The translations under genes and the position numbers were made by a program. The notes beneath the pieces are model-generated. The model was given only the letters and a program-made list of their open reading frames with translations, had not been told where the DNA came from and did not search any database. 64,000 nucleotides of DNA from Mycolicibacter senuensis (lineage in GTDB: Bacteria > Actinomycetota > Actinomycetes > Mycobacteriales > Mycobacteriaceae): the NCBI RefSeq assembly GCF_003284925.1, contig NZ_QMEX01000003.1:1-64000 (forward strand), written 5' to 3'. Below, one piece after another: positions 14,876 to 24,496 of the stretch; the first letter of the stretch is position 1, and every line of letters begins with the position of its first letter.

Positions 14876-16867
14876 TCAGCGGCGCCGTGACCGTAGGTAG
14901 TCGCCGACGACGGCCGCGCCCAGCCCGTCGAGTTCGGGCACCACGACCCGGCCCTGGACGCGTCGCGCCACCTGGTCGATGAACCGGGCCAGCCCGGGGT
15001 CGTCGCCCAGCCGGAAGATCGTCACCTGCGCACCGAGGCGGGCCACGTCGTCGAACCCCTTGACGGTGTGGGCGATGGTCCGCGGGTGCGGCGGGTAGTC
15101 AAAGAACACCGATGCACCGTCGCCGCGAAAATCCTCCAGGTGCGCGGTCGGCTCGCCGTCGGTGACCACCAGCACCACCGGCTGGGCATTCGGGTGCCGA
15201 CGCAGGTGTCGGCCGGCCAGCGCCAGCGCGTGATGCAGGTTGGTGCCCTGCTCGTAGACGCCCTCCAGGCCGGTCAGCTCGGCGGCGGTCACGGTGCGCG
15301 CGTAGCGTCCGAATGCGATGATCTGCAATGCATCCGAACGGAACCGGGTGCTGATCAGGTGGTGCAACGCCAGCGCGGTGCGCTTCATCGGCAGCCAGCG
15401 GTTGTCCATCACCATCGAGAACGAAGTGTCCACCAGCAACGCGACGGCCGACTGGGTGCGGGTCTCGGTCTCGGACACCTCGACGTCGTCAACGCTGATC
15501 GACAGCCGGCCGCTGGCTGAACCGCCGCCTGAACCGCCGGCGACCTGCCGTAGCACCGCGTTGGTCAGGGTGCGGGTGACGTTCCAGGGCTCGGTGTCAC
15601 CGAACTGCCACGGCCGCGTGGCCCCGGTCAGTTCACCGGCCGCCCCGGCCCGACGATGGTCACGCTCGCCGCGGCGCCCCGAGAGTTGGCGCGCCACATC
15701 GCGCAGCGCCGTCTCGCCGAGCCGGCGCATCGCCTTGGGGGAAAGCCGCCACTGTCCATCGGAGCTGCGATCCAGGAAGCCCTGATTGAGCAGGGCACGT
15801 TCCAGCTCGGCCAGCGTCCGCGCATCGACGGCAGCCTGGTCGCCGAGCTGGCGGGCCAGCGCGTCCAGGTCCACGTCGTCCATGCTCGCGCCCGGATAGG
15901 CCTGCGACAGTTGCTCGGCCAACTGCTCGAGCTCGGCGATGTCGCTCAAGGCCTGGGCGCCCTCGCCCATGCCGAGCGGGTTGTTGCCGGAGAACTCCGA
16001 CGAGCCGCTCCAGTCCTCGCCCGGCCGGGCCGCCTGCAAGTGTGCGTCCAGGCGGCCCAGCGCCTGCTGCAGCGCCGGGGAGCCGAACGCCTGCTCGGCC
16101 AACGCATCCAGCTCGGCGCGCTGATCGGCGCTCAAGCTGTTGCGGAAGCGTTGCGCAGCGGCGGCCCGCTGGGCCAGCGAATCGAGCAACTCCTCGACGT
16201 TCTGCGGGCTCTCCGGGAAGAACTCGCCGTGCTTGGCCATGAAGTCTTGAAAGTCCGCCCTCGTGTCCTCGCCGCGAGAATGCTTGTCCAACAGGTCGTT
16301 GAGGTCATCCAGCATGTCGGTGACCCGTTGCCGGTCTTCGTCGGTGGCGCCCTCCAGCGCCTGCTTCATGCCCGCGAAGCGCTGGTCGAGCATCTCGCGG
16401 CCGAGCAGATCCTTGATCTTCTCGTAGGACTCCCGGGCCTCGCTGCTGCGCCAGTTGTAGTCGGACAGCTCCTGCACCGCCTTGGCCGGCGACGGCGACA
16501 GCGCCTCGATCTGCATTTCGGCGAATCGGGCGTCGTCATCGAGGGCGCGCGCCAGCTCCTTGCGTTCGGCCAGTACGGCTTCGTCGAGCAGTTTTTTGAC
16601 CTCGGCCAGGGTTCCGTCGAGATTGTTGCGCCGCAACAGTTCCCGGCGGCGCCGTTGCGCCTCGGCGGCCAGCCGGTCGGCACCGGTCATGGTTTTGGTG
16701 CCGCGCCGCAGCAGCTCCTGCAGTGCCCGTCGCGGCGACGTCCCCTCCATCACGTCACGGCCGATCTCCTCCAGCGCTTCGGCCAGGTCGACCGGCGGCG
16801 CCAACGGGTCCGGCCCACCGGTGTAGGCCGAATACCGGGAAGCCCGAAAGGGATGGCCTTTAGCCAT
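14876..16867 (-). CDS. VWA domain-containing protein (Rv0959-like)
   Basis: 663 aa. Cytosolic. The N-terminal two thirds are long charged helices (coiled-coil-like, residues about 40-400); the C-terminal third is a von Willebrand A domain with a complete MIDAS start DTSFSM near residue 478 and later TDGEPT. Pairing of a VWA protein with a MoxR/chelatase-type AAA ATPase encoded just upstream is a common arrangement for metal insertion or protein remodelling. The start ATG 16867 overlaps the end of the ATPase gene, so the two are one operon. M. tuberculosis has the same pair (Rv0959-Rv0958). Client unknown. Confidence 0.88.
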   Translation of the reverse strand: MAKGHPFRASRYSAYTGGPDPLAPPVDLAEALEEIGRDVMEGTSPRRALQELLRRGTKTMTGADRLAAEAQRRRRELLRRNNLDGTLAEVKKLLDEAVLAERKELARALDDDARFAEMQIEALSPSPAKAVQELSDYNWRSSEARESYEKIKDLLGREMLDQRFAGMKQALEGATDEDRQRVTDMLDDLNDLLDKHSRGEDTRADFQDFMAKHGEFFPESPQNVEELLDSLAQRAAAAQRFRNSLSADQRAELDALAEQAFGSPALQQALGRLDAHLQAARPGEDWSGSSEFSGNNPLGMGEGAQALSDIAELEQLAEQLSQAYPGASMDDVDLDALARQLGDQAAVDARTLAELERALLNQGFLDRSSDGQWRLSPKAMRRLGETALRDVARQLSGRRGERDHRRAGAAGELTGATRPWQFGDTEPWNVTRTLTNAVLRQVAGGSGGGSASGRLSISVDDVEVSETETRTQSAVALLVDTSFSMVMDNRWLPMKRTALALHHLISTRFRSDALQIIAFGRYARTVTAAELTGLEGVYEQGTNLHHALALAGRHLRRHPNAQPVVLVVTDGEPTAHLEDFRGDGASVFFDYPPHPRTIAHTVKGFDDVARLGAQVTIFRLGDDPGLARFIDQVARRVQGRVVVPELDGLGAAVVGDYLRSRRR

Positions 16868-18260
16868 AGACGGTTTCGCCCTCGTCGGAGGTCTTGTCGA
16901 TGCGTTTGGCCAGATACAGCGCCTCCAGCGCCAATTCCAGGGCCGCGGCACGTTCGCCGTCGGACTCCGCACCCAACCGCTGCGCGATGGCATCGATCAC
17001 CGGCAGATCCGGCAGCGCCGCCAGCACCGCCTTGGCCGACACCCGCTCCCCCGTCGTCACCGCCGCGTTCTCGACAGCGGCCACCAGCGGCCCGACGTCG
17101 ATCCCGCCCAGTGCGCGCGATGCGGTGTCGGCAGTGGCCCGGCGCAGCAGGTGTTCCAGCACCGCCTGCTCGCGGCCCTCCTCACCGGATTCGAACTCCA
17201 GCTTTCCGCGCAGCACGTCGACGATGGTGCCCAGATCGACCACCCGGGCCACCGGATCGGTCTCGCCCAGCACCGCACCGCGGTGTCGCGCTGCGGCCGC
17301 CACGGTCTCGGCGGCCGCGATCGCGAACCGCGCCGAGACGCCCGAGCGCTGATCCACCGAGCGGGACTCGCGCAGGTAGCGGGCGAACCGCGCCAGCACC
17401 GCCAGCAGATAGTCGGGCACCTGCGCGCTCAGGTGGGCCTCCTGGGCGATCACGCCGACCTCCGCGTCGAGTTCCAGCGGGTAGTGGGTGCGGATCTCGG
17501 CGCCGAACCGGTCCTTGAGCGGGGTGATGATGCGGCCCCGGTTGGTGTAGTCCTCCGGGTTGGCGCTGGCCACCACCAGCACGTCCAGCGGCAGCCGCAG
17601 CGTGTAGCCGCGCACCTGGATGTCGCGTTCCTCCATCACGTTGAGCATCGCCACCTGGATGCGCTCGGCGAGATCGGGAAGTTCGTTGACGGCCACGATG
17701 CCGCGGTGCGCGCGGGGGATCAGCCCGTAGGCGATGGTCTCGGGATCGCCCAGGCTGCGTCCCTCGGCGACCTTGATCGGGTCGATGTCGCCGACCAGGT
17801 CGGCCACGCTGGTGTCCGGGGTGGCCAGCTTCTCGGTGTAACGCTCGCTGCGGTGCCGCCAGGCCACCGGGAGGTCGTCGCCGAGCTCGGCGGCCCGCCG
17901 GATCGACTCCGGGGTGATCGGCGAATACGGGTGCTCACCGAGTTCGGCACCGGCGATCACCGGCGTCCACTCGTCGAGCAACCCGGTCAAGGCCCGCAGC
18001 AGCCGGGTCTTGCCCTGGCCGCGTTCCCCCAGCAGCACGATGTCGTGGCCGGCGATCAGCGCCCGCTCGAGTTGCGGCAGCACGGTGTCCTCGAATCCGA
18101 AGATGCCGGGCCAGACGGTCGCGGCGTCGTCGCCGTCGGCGAGGCGGGCCAGCAGGTTCTCGGCAATCTCCTGCTTGACCCCCCTTTCGCGGTGGCCGGC
18201 GGCCCGGAGTTCGCCGAGTGTGGTGGGCAGATCGTGCGGGGTAGTCAGCGCGGTCACCAC
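16860..18260 (-). CDS. MoxR/magnesium-chelatase type AAA+ ATPase (Rv0958-like)
   Basis: 466 aa. Walker A GERGQGKT (residues 78-85), Walker B region GIVAVNELPDLAERIQVAMLNVMEE, sensor segment VLVVASANPEDYTNRGRIITPLKDRFGAEI, all typical of the ChlI/MoxR group. It likely works as a hexameric chaperone with the VWA protein encoded directly downstream and overlapping. Annotations as magnesium chelatase are by homology only; no chlorophyll pathway exists in mycobacteria. GTG or ATG start at 18260 is followed by a conserved-looking N-terminus. Confidence 0.9.
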   Translation of the reverse strand: MVTALTTPHDLPTTLGELRAAGHRERGVKQEIAENLLARLADGDDAATVWPGIFGFEDTVLPQLERALIAGHDIVLLGERGQGKTRLLRALTGLLDEWTPVIAGAELGEHPYSPITPESIRRAAELGDDLPVAWRHRSERYTEKLATPDTSVADLVGDIDPIKVAEGRSLGDPETIAYGLIPRAHRGIVAVNELPDLAERIQVAMLNVMEERDIQVRGYTLRLPLDVLVVASANPEDYTNRGRIITPLKDRFGAEIRTHYPLELDAEVGVIAQEAHLSAQVPDYLLAVLARFARYLRESRSVDQRSGVSARFAIAAAETVAAAARHRGAVLGETDPVARVVDLGTIVDVLRGKLEFESGEEGREQAVLEHLLRRATADTASRALGGIDVGPLVAAVENAAVTTGERVSAKAVLAALPDLPVIDAIAQRLGAESDGERAAALELALEALYLAKRIDKTSDEGETVYG

Positions 18261-18339
18261 TCCACGCTACGACGGGCGCGGTGGTCCGTCACGGCGTCCC
18301 ACGTCATCACGCCGCCAAATACCCGATACCCTGGGTACC

Positions 18340-19377
18340 GTGAACTCACTGGAATGGCGGGATCGACCGGCTCAGACATACTTCGGTCCGGCATCATGGC
18401 AGGCCCGCCTGCTGGCCGTGGGCGCCGCGATCTTCCTGCGGACCTCTATCGCCGTGCTGACGGTCATCGGCATGATCGTCAATCGGATCTGGCCCGCCGG
18501 ACTGCAGCGGGCGCGCCTCGACCTCATCGACCAACCGATGCGTTACATCCGGGCGCTGCCGGGCACCGAGGTGACGCGGGAGCGCCTGACCGACTGTCCG
18601 GCAGAGTGGGTGGTGGCCCCTGCCGCCCGCGACTCGGACCGGGTGATCGTCTACTTCCATGGTTCGGCGCTGGTGACGCTGGGCCTCAATTCGCACCGCC
18701 GCTTTGCCAGCAAGCTGTCCGAGGTCACCGGAGCGAAGGTCTTCAATGTCGGCTACCGCTTGGCGCCGCTGGCCGGTGTGGACGAGGCCATCGCTGACGG
18801 ACTGTGCGCCTACCGCCATGTGCTCGACGCCGGATTCACCGCGGACCGCATTGTGGTGGCGGGGGATTCGGCCGGCGGCCTGATGGCGGTGAACACTGCG
18901 CTGACGGCGCGCGACGCGGGGCTGCCGGTACCCGCCGGTCAGGTGCTGATGTCGGCGCTGACGTCGTCGGACATGGAGATCAAACGACAGGCCGCGCGCT
19001 CCCACCGAGACCCGTTCTTCCCGTTCATGGCGTTCATGTTCATCTACCGGGTCTTCGCCACCGTCAACGGCACCCGCGAGCTGCCGGTGATGCCCCCGGA
19101 AGCGGAGCTGCGCGGGCTGGGCCCGTTTCTGCTGCAAGTCGCCAACAACGAGATGCTGCGCAACGACACCTTCGTGCTGGCCGACAAGCTCACCGCCGCC
19201 GGGGTGCCGAACTGGGTACAGGTCTGGGACCGCGCGCTGCACATGTTCCAGCTGACCTTCGACTTCAACCCCGACGCTCGCCGTGCCGTCGCCGAGATCG
19301 CAGCCTTCGTCGATTACGTGACGCCCGCAGCACCGGCGGGTGCCGACTCGACGCGCTCAGATACGGCCCTCCAGTAG
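18340..19377 (+). CDS. Alpha/beta hydrolase, hormone-sensitive-lipase-like esterase
   Basis: 345 aa from GTG 18340. An N-terminal hydrophobic stretch (LLAVGAAIFLRTSIAVLTVIGMIV, residues about 24-47) suggests membrane anchoring. Nucleophile elbow GDSAGG with S177; catalytic His probably H301 (DRALHMF); acid residue upstream of it in the VQVWD region. The oxyanion motif, normally HGGG, reads HGSA at about residue 107, an unusual variant that may change activity. The family includes mycobacterial Lip esterases acting on short- to medium-chain esters. Its last 21 bases overlap the 3' end of the convergent TetR gene. Confidence 0.82.
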   Translation: MNSLEWRDRPAQTYFGPASWQARLLAVGAAIFLRTSIAVLTVIGMIVNRIWPAGLQRARLDLIDQPMRYIRALPGTEVTRERLTDCPAEWVVAPAARDSDRVIVYFHGSALVTLGLNSHRRFASKLSEVTGAKVFNVGYRLAPLAGVDEAIADGLCAYRHVLDAGFTADRIVVAGDSAGGLMAVNTALTARDAGLPVPAGQVLMSALTSSDMEIKRQAARSHRDPFFPFMAFMFIYRVFATVNGTRELPVMPPEAELRGLGPFLLQVANNEMLRNDTFVLADKLTAAGVPNWVQVWDRALHMFQLTFDFNPDARRAVAEIAAFVDYVTPAAPAGADSTRSDTALQ

Positions 19378-19944
19378 CGTCAACAGCAGCGGAATCCGAT
19401 TCGCCTCGATCTCGGGCTGGGGTAACACGGCGCGCACGATCGCCGCACCGTCGAAGGTGTTGGTCAACAGCGCCACCAGATTCGGGAAGAGTTCCGGCGG
19501 AAAGGCATCCGCGCCGGGCAGCACCCGGGCGGCTTCGCCGATCTTGGCGCTGTATTCGGTGAGCACATGCTGCAGGGTGGCTCGCAGCTTCTCGTGGGTG
19601 CGCGCAGCGATCAGCAGCTCGTAGAGCACCGCGTTGGTGGAATTGGCAGTCAGGTCGCGCAGCACGGTCAGCACCGCCTCCAGCGCCGGCACCTCGGCCG
19701 GGATCTCGGCGACTTGCTTGCCGAACCGCTCCAGCTGGCGGCGCAGGACTTCCTGCGCAGTGGCGGCCATGAAGTCGCCCATGGTGTCGAAGTGGCGGAA
19801 CAACGCCCCATCGGAGACCCCGGCGCGCGCCGCGATCACCTTGGCCGACGCCCGCGCATAGCCGACCTCGGCGATGGTGGCGATGCTGGCGTCCAGCAAT
19901 CCTGCGACGGTCGCCTCACGGCGCTCCCGTTGGGTACGAGCCAT
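19357..19944 (-). CDS. TetR family regulator, co-transcribed with amidohydrolase
   Basis: 195 aa. HTH in residues about 12-55 (AGLLDASIATIAEVGYARASAKVIAARAGVSDGALFRHFDTMGDF), then a helical sensor domain. It begins two bases after the amidohydrolase stop codon, so it is the second gene of that operon. A 20-bp inverted repeat over the operon promoter (21731-21750) is the obvious candidate for its operator, giving autoregulation. The natural ligand is unknown but may be the amidohydrolase substrate. Confidence 0.88.
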   Translation of the reverse strand: MARTQRERREATVAGLLDASIATIAEVGYARASAKVIAARAGVSDGALFRHFDTMGDFMAATAQEVLRRQLERFGKQVAEIPAEVPALEAVLTVLRDLTANSTNAVLYELLIAARTHEKLRATLQHVLTEYSAKIGEAARVLPGADAFPPELFPNLVALLTNTFDGAAIVRAVLPQPEIEANRIPLLLTLLEGRI

Positions 19945-19946
19945 GG

Positions 19947-21722
19947 TCAGACCGGTTGCAGCTCAGGGGATCCGGCGCGCAAGAAGCGGCCGGATTTCAC
20001 CGTCGTGCCGTAGCCGTCGCGGAACTGTCCGTTGCGGAACACCACGGTGCCGCCCACGCCGGTCGCCACCACGGCGTCGTCGTTGCGGTTGACCATCCGC
20101 GACAGCCCCCCGTAGAACGGCACCTGCTCCTCGTGGTAGCCGTCCACAGCGTCATCCAGGCCGGCCGGGTCGATCACCACGAAGTCCGCACGGTCACCGC
20201 GGCGCAGCGTGCCGGCGTCGAGGCCGAACCAGTCGGCGACCTCAGCGGTCAGCCGGTACACCGCCCGCTCGGTGCTCAGGAACGGCCGGCCGGCCGCCTG
20301 CGCGTCGCGAACTCGCTTGAGCAGTCGCAGCGAGAAGTTGTAGAAGGCCATGTTGCGCAGGTGGGCACCGGCGTCGGAGAACCCCATGTGGATGGCCGGT
20401 TCTTTGGCCAGCATGTCGAGGTACTTCGGCCGGTGGTTGGCCACGATGGTGGTCCAGCGCACGTTGCGTTCACCGTTGTCCACCAACACATCCAGGAAGG
20501 CGTCCAACGGGTGCAGCCCGCGTTCGTCGGCGATCTGGCCGAAGCTCTTGCCGATCAGGCTCGCATCCGGGCATTCGACGATCACCGCGTCGTGGAAGTC
20601 GCGATGCCACAATGACGGGCCCAGCTTTTTGCGGTCGAAGGATTTGCGAAAGCGGCGACGGTACTCGGTGTCGGCCAGCAACGCGTTGCGCTCCAACTGG
20701 TCTCGTAGGTGCAGCGCGGCGGTGCCGGCGCCGAACTCCTCGAAGACCGGCAGATCGATTCCGTCGGAATACAATTCGAACGGCACCGGCAGATGCTGGA
20801 AGCGCACCGATGAGCCGAGCACGGCGTTGAGCAGCCGGGTGGCCGGACCCATGACCCGGACGGCGCCCGGTGACGACTTGGCGTCGGCGGAGACCAGCAG
20901 ACTCATCCGCACGCCGCGCCGGCGGCCGAACATCCCGCTGCTGGTCAAGAAGAAGTTCAGCGCCGTCAGCGGCTTCTTGACGTTGGGGGCGCTCTGCAGC
21001 ATCCGGCCGCGCTTGCGCAGCACCTTGATCAGCCGCCGGCGCTCCCGCCAGCTGGCGAACGTCGACGGCAGCGCCCGCGACCGGAACCGATCACCGTCGA
21101 GTTTGTCGATGGCCGCATCCATGCCCGACATGCCCAGCAGCCCGGCGGCCAGTCCATCGTCGAGCAGCGCGGCCATCTTCTCCAGTTCTGCGTCGGTCGG
21201 CACGACACCGTCGGTGGTGGCGCGATCCAAGCCGAGCACCGCGGTCCGCAGGTCCGAATGGCCAAGCATGGAGCCGATATTGGGTCCGAGCGGCAACTCG
21301 TCGAGGGCTTGCACGTACTCCGCCGGTGTCGACCAGGTCTTCTTGGACCGCAGCGCATCCAGCACGAATTTGCGCGGCACCGCCTCCACCCGGCTGAACA
21401 GGTCGGCGGCGTCCTCGGCGTCGGCGTAGACCGTTGACAGCGAACAGTTGCCCAGCAGCACCGTGGTGACGCCGTGGCGCACGGATTCTCGCAGCCCCGG
21501 GTCGAGCAGCACTTCGGCGTCGTAGTGGGTGTGCACGTCGATGAACCCGGGGACCACCCACTTGCCGGCCGCGTCGATCACCTCCGGGCAGGCCGCTTCG
21601 TCCAGGTCGCCCGCCACGATGTCGGCGACGACACCGTGGCGAATACCCAGCGTGCGAACCTTGGGTGGGTTGCCCAGGCCGTCGAACCACAGGCCGTTGC
21701 GGATGATGAGGTCGTAGGTCAC
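19947..21722 (-). CDS. Amidohydrolase family 3 protein (N-acyl-D-amino-acid deacylase type)
   Basis: 591 aa. Zinc-hydrolase of the D-aminoacylase/amidohydrolase_3 group: N-terminal small beta domain (LIIRNGLWFDGLGNPPKVRTLGIRHG), metal-binding H64-x-H66 in GFIDVHTHYDAE, the GVTTVLLGNCSLS strand, and the late MGFSDAGAHLRNMAF and RGDRADFVVIDPAGLDD segments. Family members remove N-acyl groups from D-amino acids, but related mycobacterial copies (I recall Rv2913c as one) are uncharacterised. ATG 21722 is preceded by AGGAGACG. First gene of a two-gene operon with a TetR regulator. Confidence 0.85.
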   Translation of the reverse strand: MTYDLIIRNGLWFDGLGNPPKVRTLGIRHGVVADIVAGDLDEAACPEVIDAAGKWVVPGFIDVHTHYDAEVLLDPGLRESVRHGVTTVLLGNCSLSTVYADAEDAADLFSRVEAVPRKFVLDALRSKKTWSTPAEYVQALDELPLGPNIGSMLGHSDLRTAVLGLDRATTDGVVPTDAELEKMAALLDDGLAAGLLGMSGMDAAIDKLDGDRFRSRALPSTFASWRERRRLIKVLRKRGRMLQSAPNVKKPLTALNFFLTSSGMFGRRRGVRMSLLVSADAKSSPGAVRVMGPATRLLNAVLGSSVRFQHLPVPFELYSDGIDLPVFEEFGAGTAALHLRDQLERNALLADTEYRRRFRKSFDRKKLGPSLWHRDFHDAVIVECPDASLIGKSFGQIADERGLHPLDAFLDVLVDNGERNVRWTTIVANHRPKYLDMLAKEPAIHMGFSDAGAHLRNMAFYNFSLRLLKRVRDAQAAGRPFLSTERAVYRLTAEVADWFGLDAGTLRRGDRADFVVIDPAGLDDAVDGYHEEQVPFYGGLSRMVNRNDDAVVATGVGGTVVFRNGQFRDGYGTTVKSGRFLRAGSPELQPV

Positions 21723-21730
21723 GACGTCTC

Positions 21731-21750
21731 CTAACTCGGGATTGAGTTAG
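21731..21750. promoter_or_regulatory. TetR operator candidate for the amidohydrolase operon
   Basis: CTAACTC, six bases, then GAGTTAG: a perfect 7-bp inverted repeat. It sits between the -10 element and the start codon of the amidohydrolase gene and covers the predicted transcription start. The TetR gene is next in the operon, so this is its likely binding site. Confidence 0.55.
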
Positions 21751-21779
21751 ATAGTGAGCGCCTACAATCTTTTTGTCAA
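21751..21779 (-). promoter_or_regulatory. Promoter of the amidohydrolase-TetR operon
   Basis: On the minus strand, TTGACA (21779-21774), a 17-bp spacer, then CACTAT (21756-21751). The predicted start is near 21744, inside the adjacent inverted repeat. Confidence 0.5.
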
Positions 21780-21781
21780 GG

Positions 21782-23347
21782 CTAGTGCGCGAAGTGCCGC
21801 GCCCCGGTCAGATACAGCGTGATCCCGGCCTCGGCGGCCGCCGCGGTCACCTCGTCGTCACGGACGGAGCCGCCCGGGTGCACGATCGCCTTCACGCCGG
21901 CCCGGGTCAGCGTCTGCAGCCCGTCGGGGAACGGGAAGAACGCATCGGAGGCGGCCACCGCCCCGGCCACCCGGTCACCGCCGCGCTCCACCGCCAACCG
22001 GGCGGCATCGACACGGTTGACCTGGCCCATCCCGACGCCGACGGTGGCGCCGTTCGCGGCGACGACGATCGCGTTGGATTTGACCGCGCGACAGGAGCGC
22101 CAGGCGAAGACCAGGTCGGCCATGGTGGCCGGATCCGCGGCAGACCCGGTGGCCAGGGTCCAGTTCACCGGGTTGTCGCCGGCCGCGTCGAGGCCGTCGC
22201 GGCTCTGCATCAGCAGTCCGCCGCTGATCTGGCGCCACTCGACACCACCGCGCAGCGGTTCGGAGGCCAGCAGCACCCGGATGTTCTTCTTGCGCGCCAG
22301 GATCTCGACCGCGCCCGACTCATAGGCCGGCGCGACGATGACCTCGGTGAAGATGGTGCTCACATACTCCGCCATCTCCGCACTGACCTCGGTGTTCGCC
22401 GCGATCACCCCGCCGAACGCGCTCAACGGGTCGCACTCGTGCGCCTTGCGATGGGCGTCGGCCACCGAGACCGACGAGATCGCGATCCCGCACGGGTTGG
22501 CGTGCTTGATGATCGCCACGCAGATCTCTTCGTGGTCGAATGCGGCGCGCCAGGCTGCGTCGGCATCGGTGAAGTTGTTGTAGGACATCTCTTTTCCGTG
22601 CAGCTGGTCAGCCTGGGCCAGACCCGGCCAGGCGCCACCGTCACAGAAGAGGGCGGCCTGCTGGTGCGGGTTCTCGCCGTAGCGCAGCTGTGCCGCGCGG
22701 CGGTAGGTGCGGCCGAACCACTCGGGCATCGGCTGGCGTGGCTGCTCCGGCGCCAGCGTCGACGACATCCAACCGGCAACCGCCACGTCGTACTCGGCGG
22801 TGTGGCGAAATGCCAGTGACGCCAGTCGTTTCCGCTCGGGCAGGGTGAACCCGCCGGCATTGACCGCGGCCAGCACACCGTCGTACCCGAGTGGGTCGAC
22901 CACCACCGCCACGCTGGGGTGATTCTTGGCGGCCGCCCGGATCATCGAGGGCCCGCCGATGTCGATCTGCTCGACGCAGTCATCCATCCCGGCACCGGAA
23001 TCCACGGTCTCACTGAACGGGTAGAGGTTGACCACCACCAGCTCGAACGGCGCGATGTCGAGTTCGCCCAGCGCCGCGGCATGCTCCGGCTTGCGCAGGT
23101 CGGCCAGCAGCCCGGCGTGCACCCGCGGGTGCAGCGTCTTGACCCGGCCGTCGAGCACCTCCGGGAAGCCGGTCAGCTGCTCCACCGGCGTGACCGGAAT
23201 ACCCTTGGCCGCAATCGTCTTCGCGGTGGACCCGGTGGAGACGATATCCACCCCGGCGGCATGCAGTCCGGTGGCGAGGTCGACCAGGCCAGTCTTGTCG
23301 TAGACGCTGATCAGCGCCCGCCGAATCGGTCGCTTGCCGTCGGTCAT
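21782..23347 (-). CDS. purH: Bifunctional AICAR transformylase/IMP cyclohydrolase PurH
   Basis: 521 aa, full length. Catalyses the last two steps of IMP synthesis in the cytosol. N-terminal MGS-like cyclohydrolase domain ([42 protein letters not shown]); C-terminal AICAR formyltransferase domain with [47 protein letters not shown] and [12 protein letters not shown]. It follows purN with a four-base ATGA overlap, as in M. tuberculosis, so the two are coupled. Confidence 0.97.
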   Translation of the reverse strand: MTDGKRPIRRALISVYDKTGLVDLATGLHAAGVDIVSTGSTAKTIAAKGIPVTPVEQLTGFPEVLDGRVKTLHPRVHAGLLADLRKPEHAAALGELDIAPFELVVVNLYPFSETVDSGAGMDDCVEQIDIGGPSMIRAAAKNHPSVAVVVDPLGYDGVLAAVNAGGFTLPERKRLASLAFRHTAEYDVAVAGWMSSTLAPEQPRQPMPEWFGRTYRRAAQLRYGENPHQQAALFCDGGAWPGLAQADQLHGKEMSYNNFTDADAAWRAAFDHEEICVAIIKHANPCGIAISSVSVADAHRKAHECDPLSAFGGVIAANTEVSAEMAEYVSTIFTEVIVAPAYESGAVEILARKKNIRVLLASEPLRGGVEWRQISGGLLMQSRDGLDAAGDNPVNWTLATGSAADPATMADLVFAWRSCRAVKSNAIVVAANGATVGVGMGQVNRVDAARLAVERGGDRVAGAVAASDAFFPFPDGLQTLTRAGVKAIVHPGGSVRDDEVTAAAAEAGITLYLTGARHFAH

Positions 23348-23970
23348 CCTATGGTTGCCTTTCGTCCGGTCCAGGTCACGCCGCCGGTCGCCAGCGCGGC
23401 CAGCACGTCCACCAGAAGCTTGCGTTCCACTGTCTTGATGCGTTCATGCAGGGTTTCTTCGTCGTCGTCGTCGAGCACGGCGACCGGTTCCTGGGCCAGC
23501 ACCGGGCCGGTATCGGTGCCGGCGTCCACCAGATGCACGGTGCAGCCGGTGACCTTCACCCCGTAGGCCAGCGCCTCGGGCACCGCGTGGGCACCGGGGA
23601 AGGCGGGCAGCAGCGCCGGGTGCGTGTTGACGGTGCGCCCCAGGAACCGGGTGAGGAAGTGTGACCCCAGGATTTTCATGAAGCCGGCCGAGACCACCAG
23701 ATCGGGGGCGTGTGCCTCGGTGGCCTCCGCCAGCGCGAGATCCCATGCCGCCCGGTCGGGAAAGTCGGCCATTCGCACGGTGAACACCGGCAACCCGGCC
23801 GAACGAGCGACCGCCACGGCACGGCAGTCCCGGTCGGTACCGACGGCCACCACCCGCGCAGGGTAGTCACCGACCGCCGCAGCCAGCAGCGACTCCAGCA
23901 GCGATCCGGTCCCCGACGCCAAAACCACCAGCCGGGCCGGAACGCTCGGGGCCACGTGGATCGGTTGCAC
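23344..23970 (-). CDS. purN: Phosphoribosylglycinamide formyltransferase PurN
   Basis: 208 aa, GTG start at 23970. Transfers a formyl group from 10-formyl-THF to GAR in purine synthesis. Substrate loop [12 protein letters not shown] near the N-terminus; catalytic Asn-His-Asp set in [21 protein letters not shown] and [22 protein letters not shown]. Ends inside the purH start codon (ATGA overlap), forming a purN-purH operon. Confidence 0.96.
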   Translation of the reverse strand: MQPIHVAPSVPARLVVLASGTGSLLESLLAAAVGDYPARVVAVGTDRDCRAVAVARSAGLPVFTVRMADFPDRAAWDLALAEATEAHAPDLVVSAGFMKILGSHFLTRFLGRTVNTHPALLPAFPGAHAVPEALAYGVKVTGCTVHLVDAGTDTGPVLAQEPVAVLDDDDEETLHERIKTVERKLLVDVLAALATGGVTWTGRKATIG

Positions 23971-24004
23971 GTGAAGGAGCCTAGCGTGCAGGCCGACCGG
24001 ACAA

Positions 24005-24448
24005 TCAGGCCTGTTGCCGGGCTTCGTCCCGGGTGATCCTGAGGGCGGCGGCCACCCCGTCGGTCCAGATCTCCACCTTGTCCCAGATCACGTCGGGATG
24101 CCCGGCCGGGTGGATGCCGTGGCTGATCTTCTCCACCCGTCCGCACGCCAGGTCCTGGAAATCCGAGTCGTCCAGCTCCGGGAATTCCTCGTATTCGCTG
24201 CACAGCTCGGCTCCCGCCAGCCTGTCGTACAGCGCGCCGGCCAACGGCGTGGTCAGCCCGGCCGGCGCCGGGTGCTCGACCATCTGAAAACCGGCCGCGG
24301 CGCCATCCAGCCAGATCATCGCTATGACATCGAGGATCGGGTCGTGCCCGGGCGGCAGCACCAGCCGCGTCAGCAGCTCGGCGCGTGCGCGCGCCAGGCT
24401 GTGCAGATTCCGGACACCGACGTCGGCTGCGCTCACGGCATGGGCCAT
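24005..24448 (-). CDS. Hypothetical protein, unrecognised
   Basis: 147 aa. No family was recognised. The sequence starts MAHAVSAADVGVRNLHSLARARAELLTRLVLPPGHDPILDVIAMIWLDG in short helical stretches, has an acidic centre (CSEYEEFPELDDSDFQDLACG) and ends ALRITRDEARQQA. No signal peptide or membrane helix, so probably cytosolic. It lies between purN and perM on the same strand, an interval I do not remember as holding a gene in M. tuberculosis. The codon usage is like its neighbours. Convincing as a gene because of the clean frame and the tight fit between neighbours; function unknown. Confidence 0.6.
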   Translation of the reverse strand: MAHAVSAADVGVRNLHSLARARAELLTRLVLPPGHDPILDVIAMIWLDGAAAGFQMVEHPAPAGLTTPLAGALYDRLAGAELCSEYEEFPELDDSDFQDLACGRVEKISHGIHPAGHPDVIWDKVEIWTDGVAAALRITRDEARQQA

Positions 24449-24496
24449 GTCCCTATGCGACCAGGCTGCCGGCCCGGATATAAGGGACCGAAGTCC

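Noticed and set aside
15656..17518. 620-codon plus-strand frame over the VWA and MoxR genes
   Set aside because: Composition (Arg/Leu/Gln/Pro-rich) is that of an antisense shadow; both genes beneath it have complete motifs.
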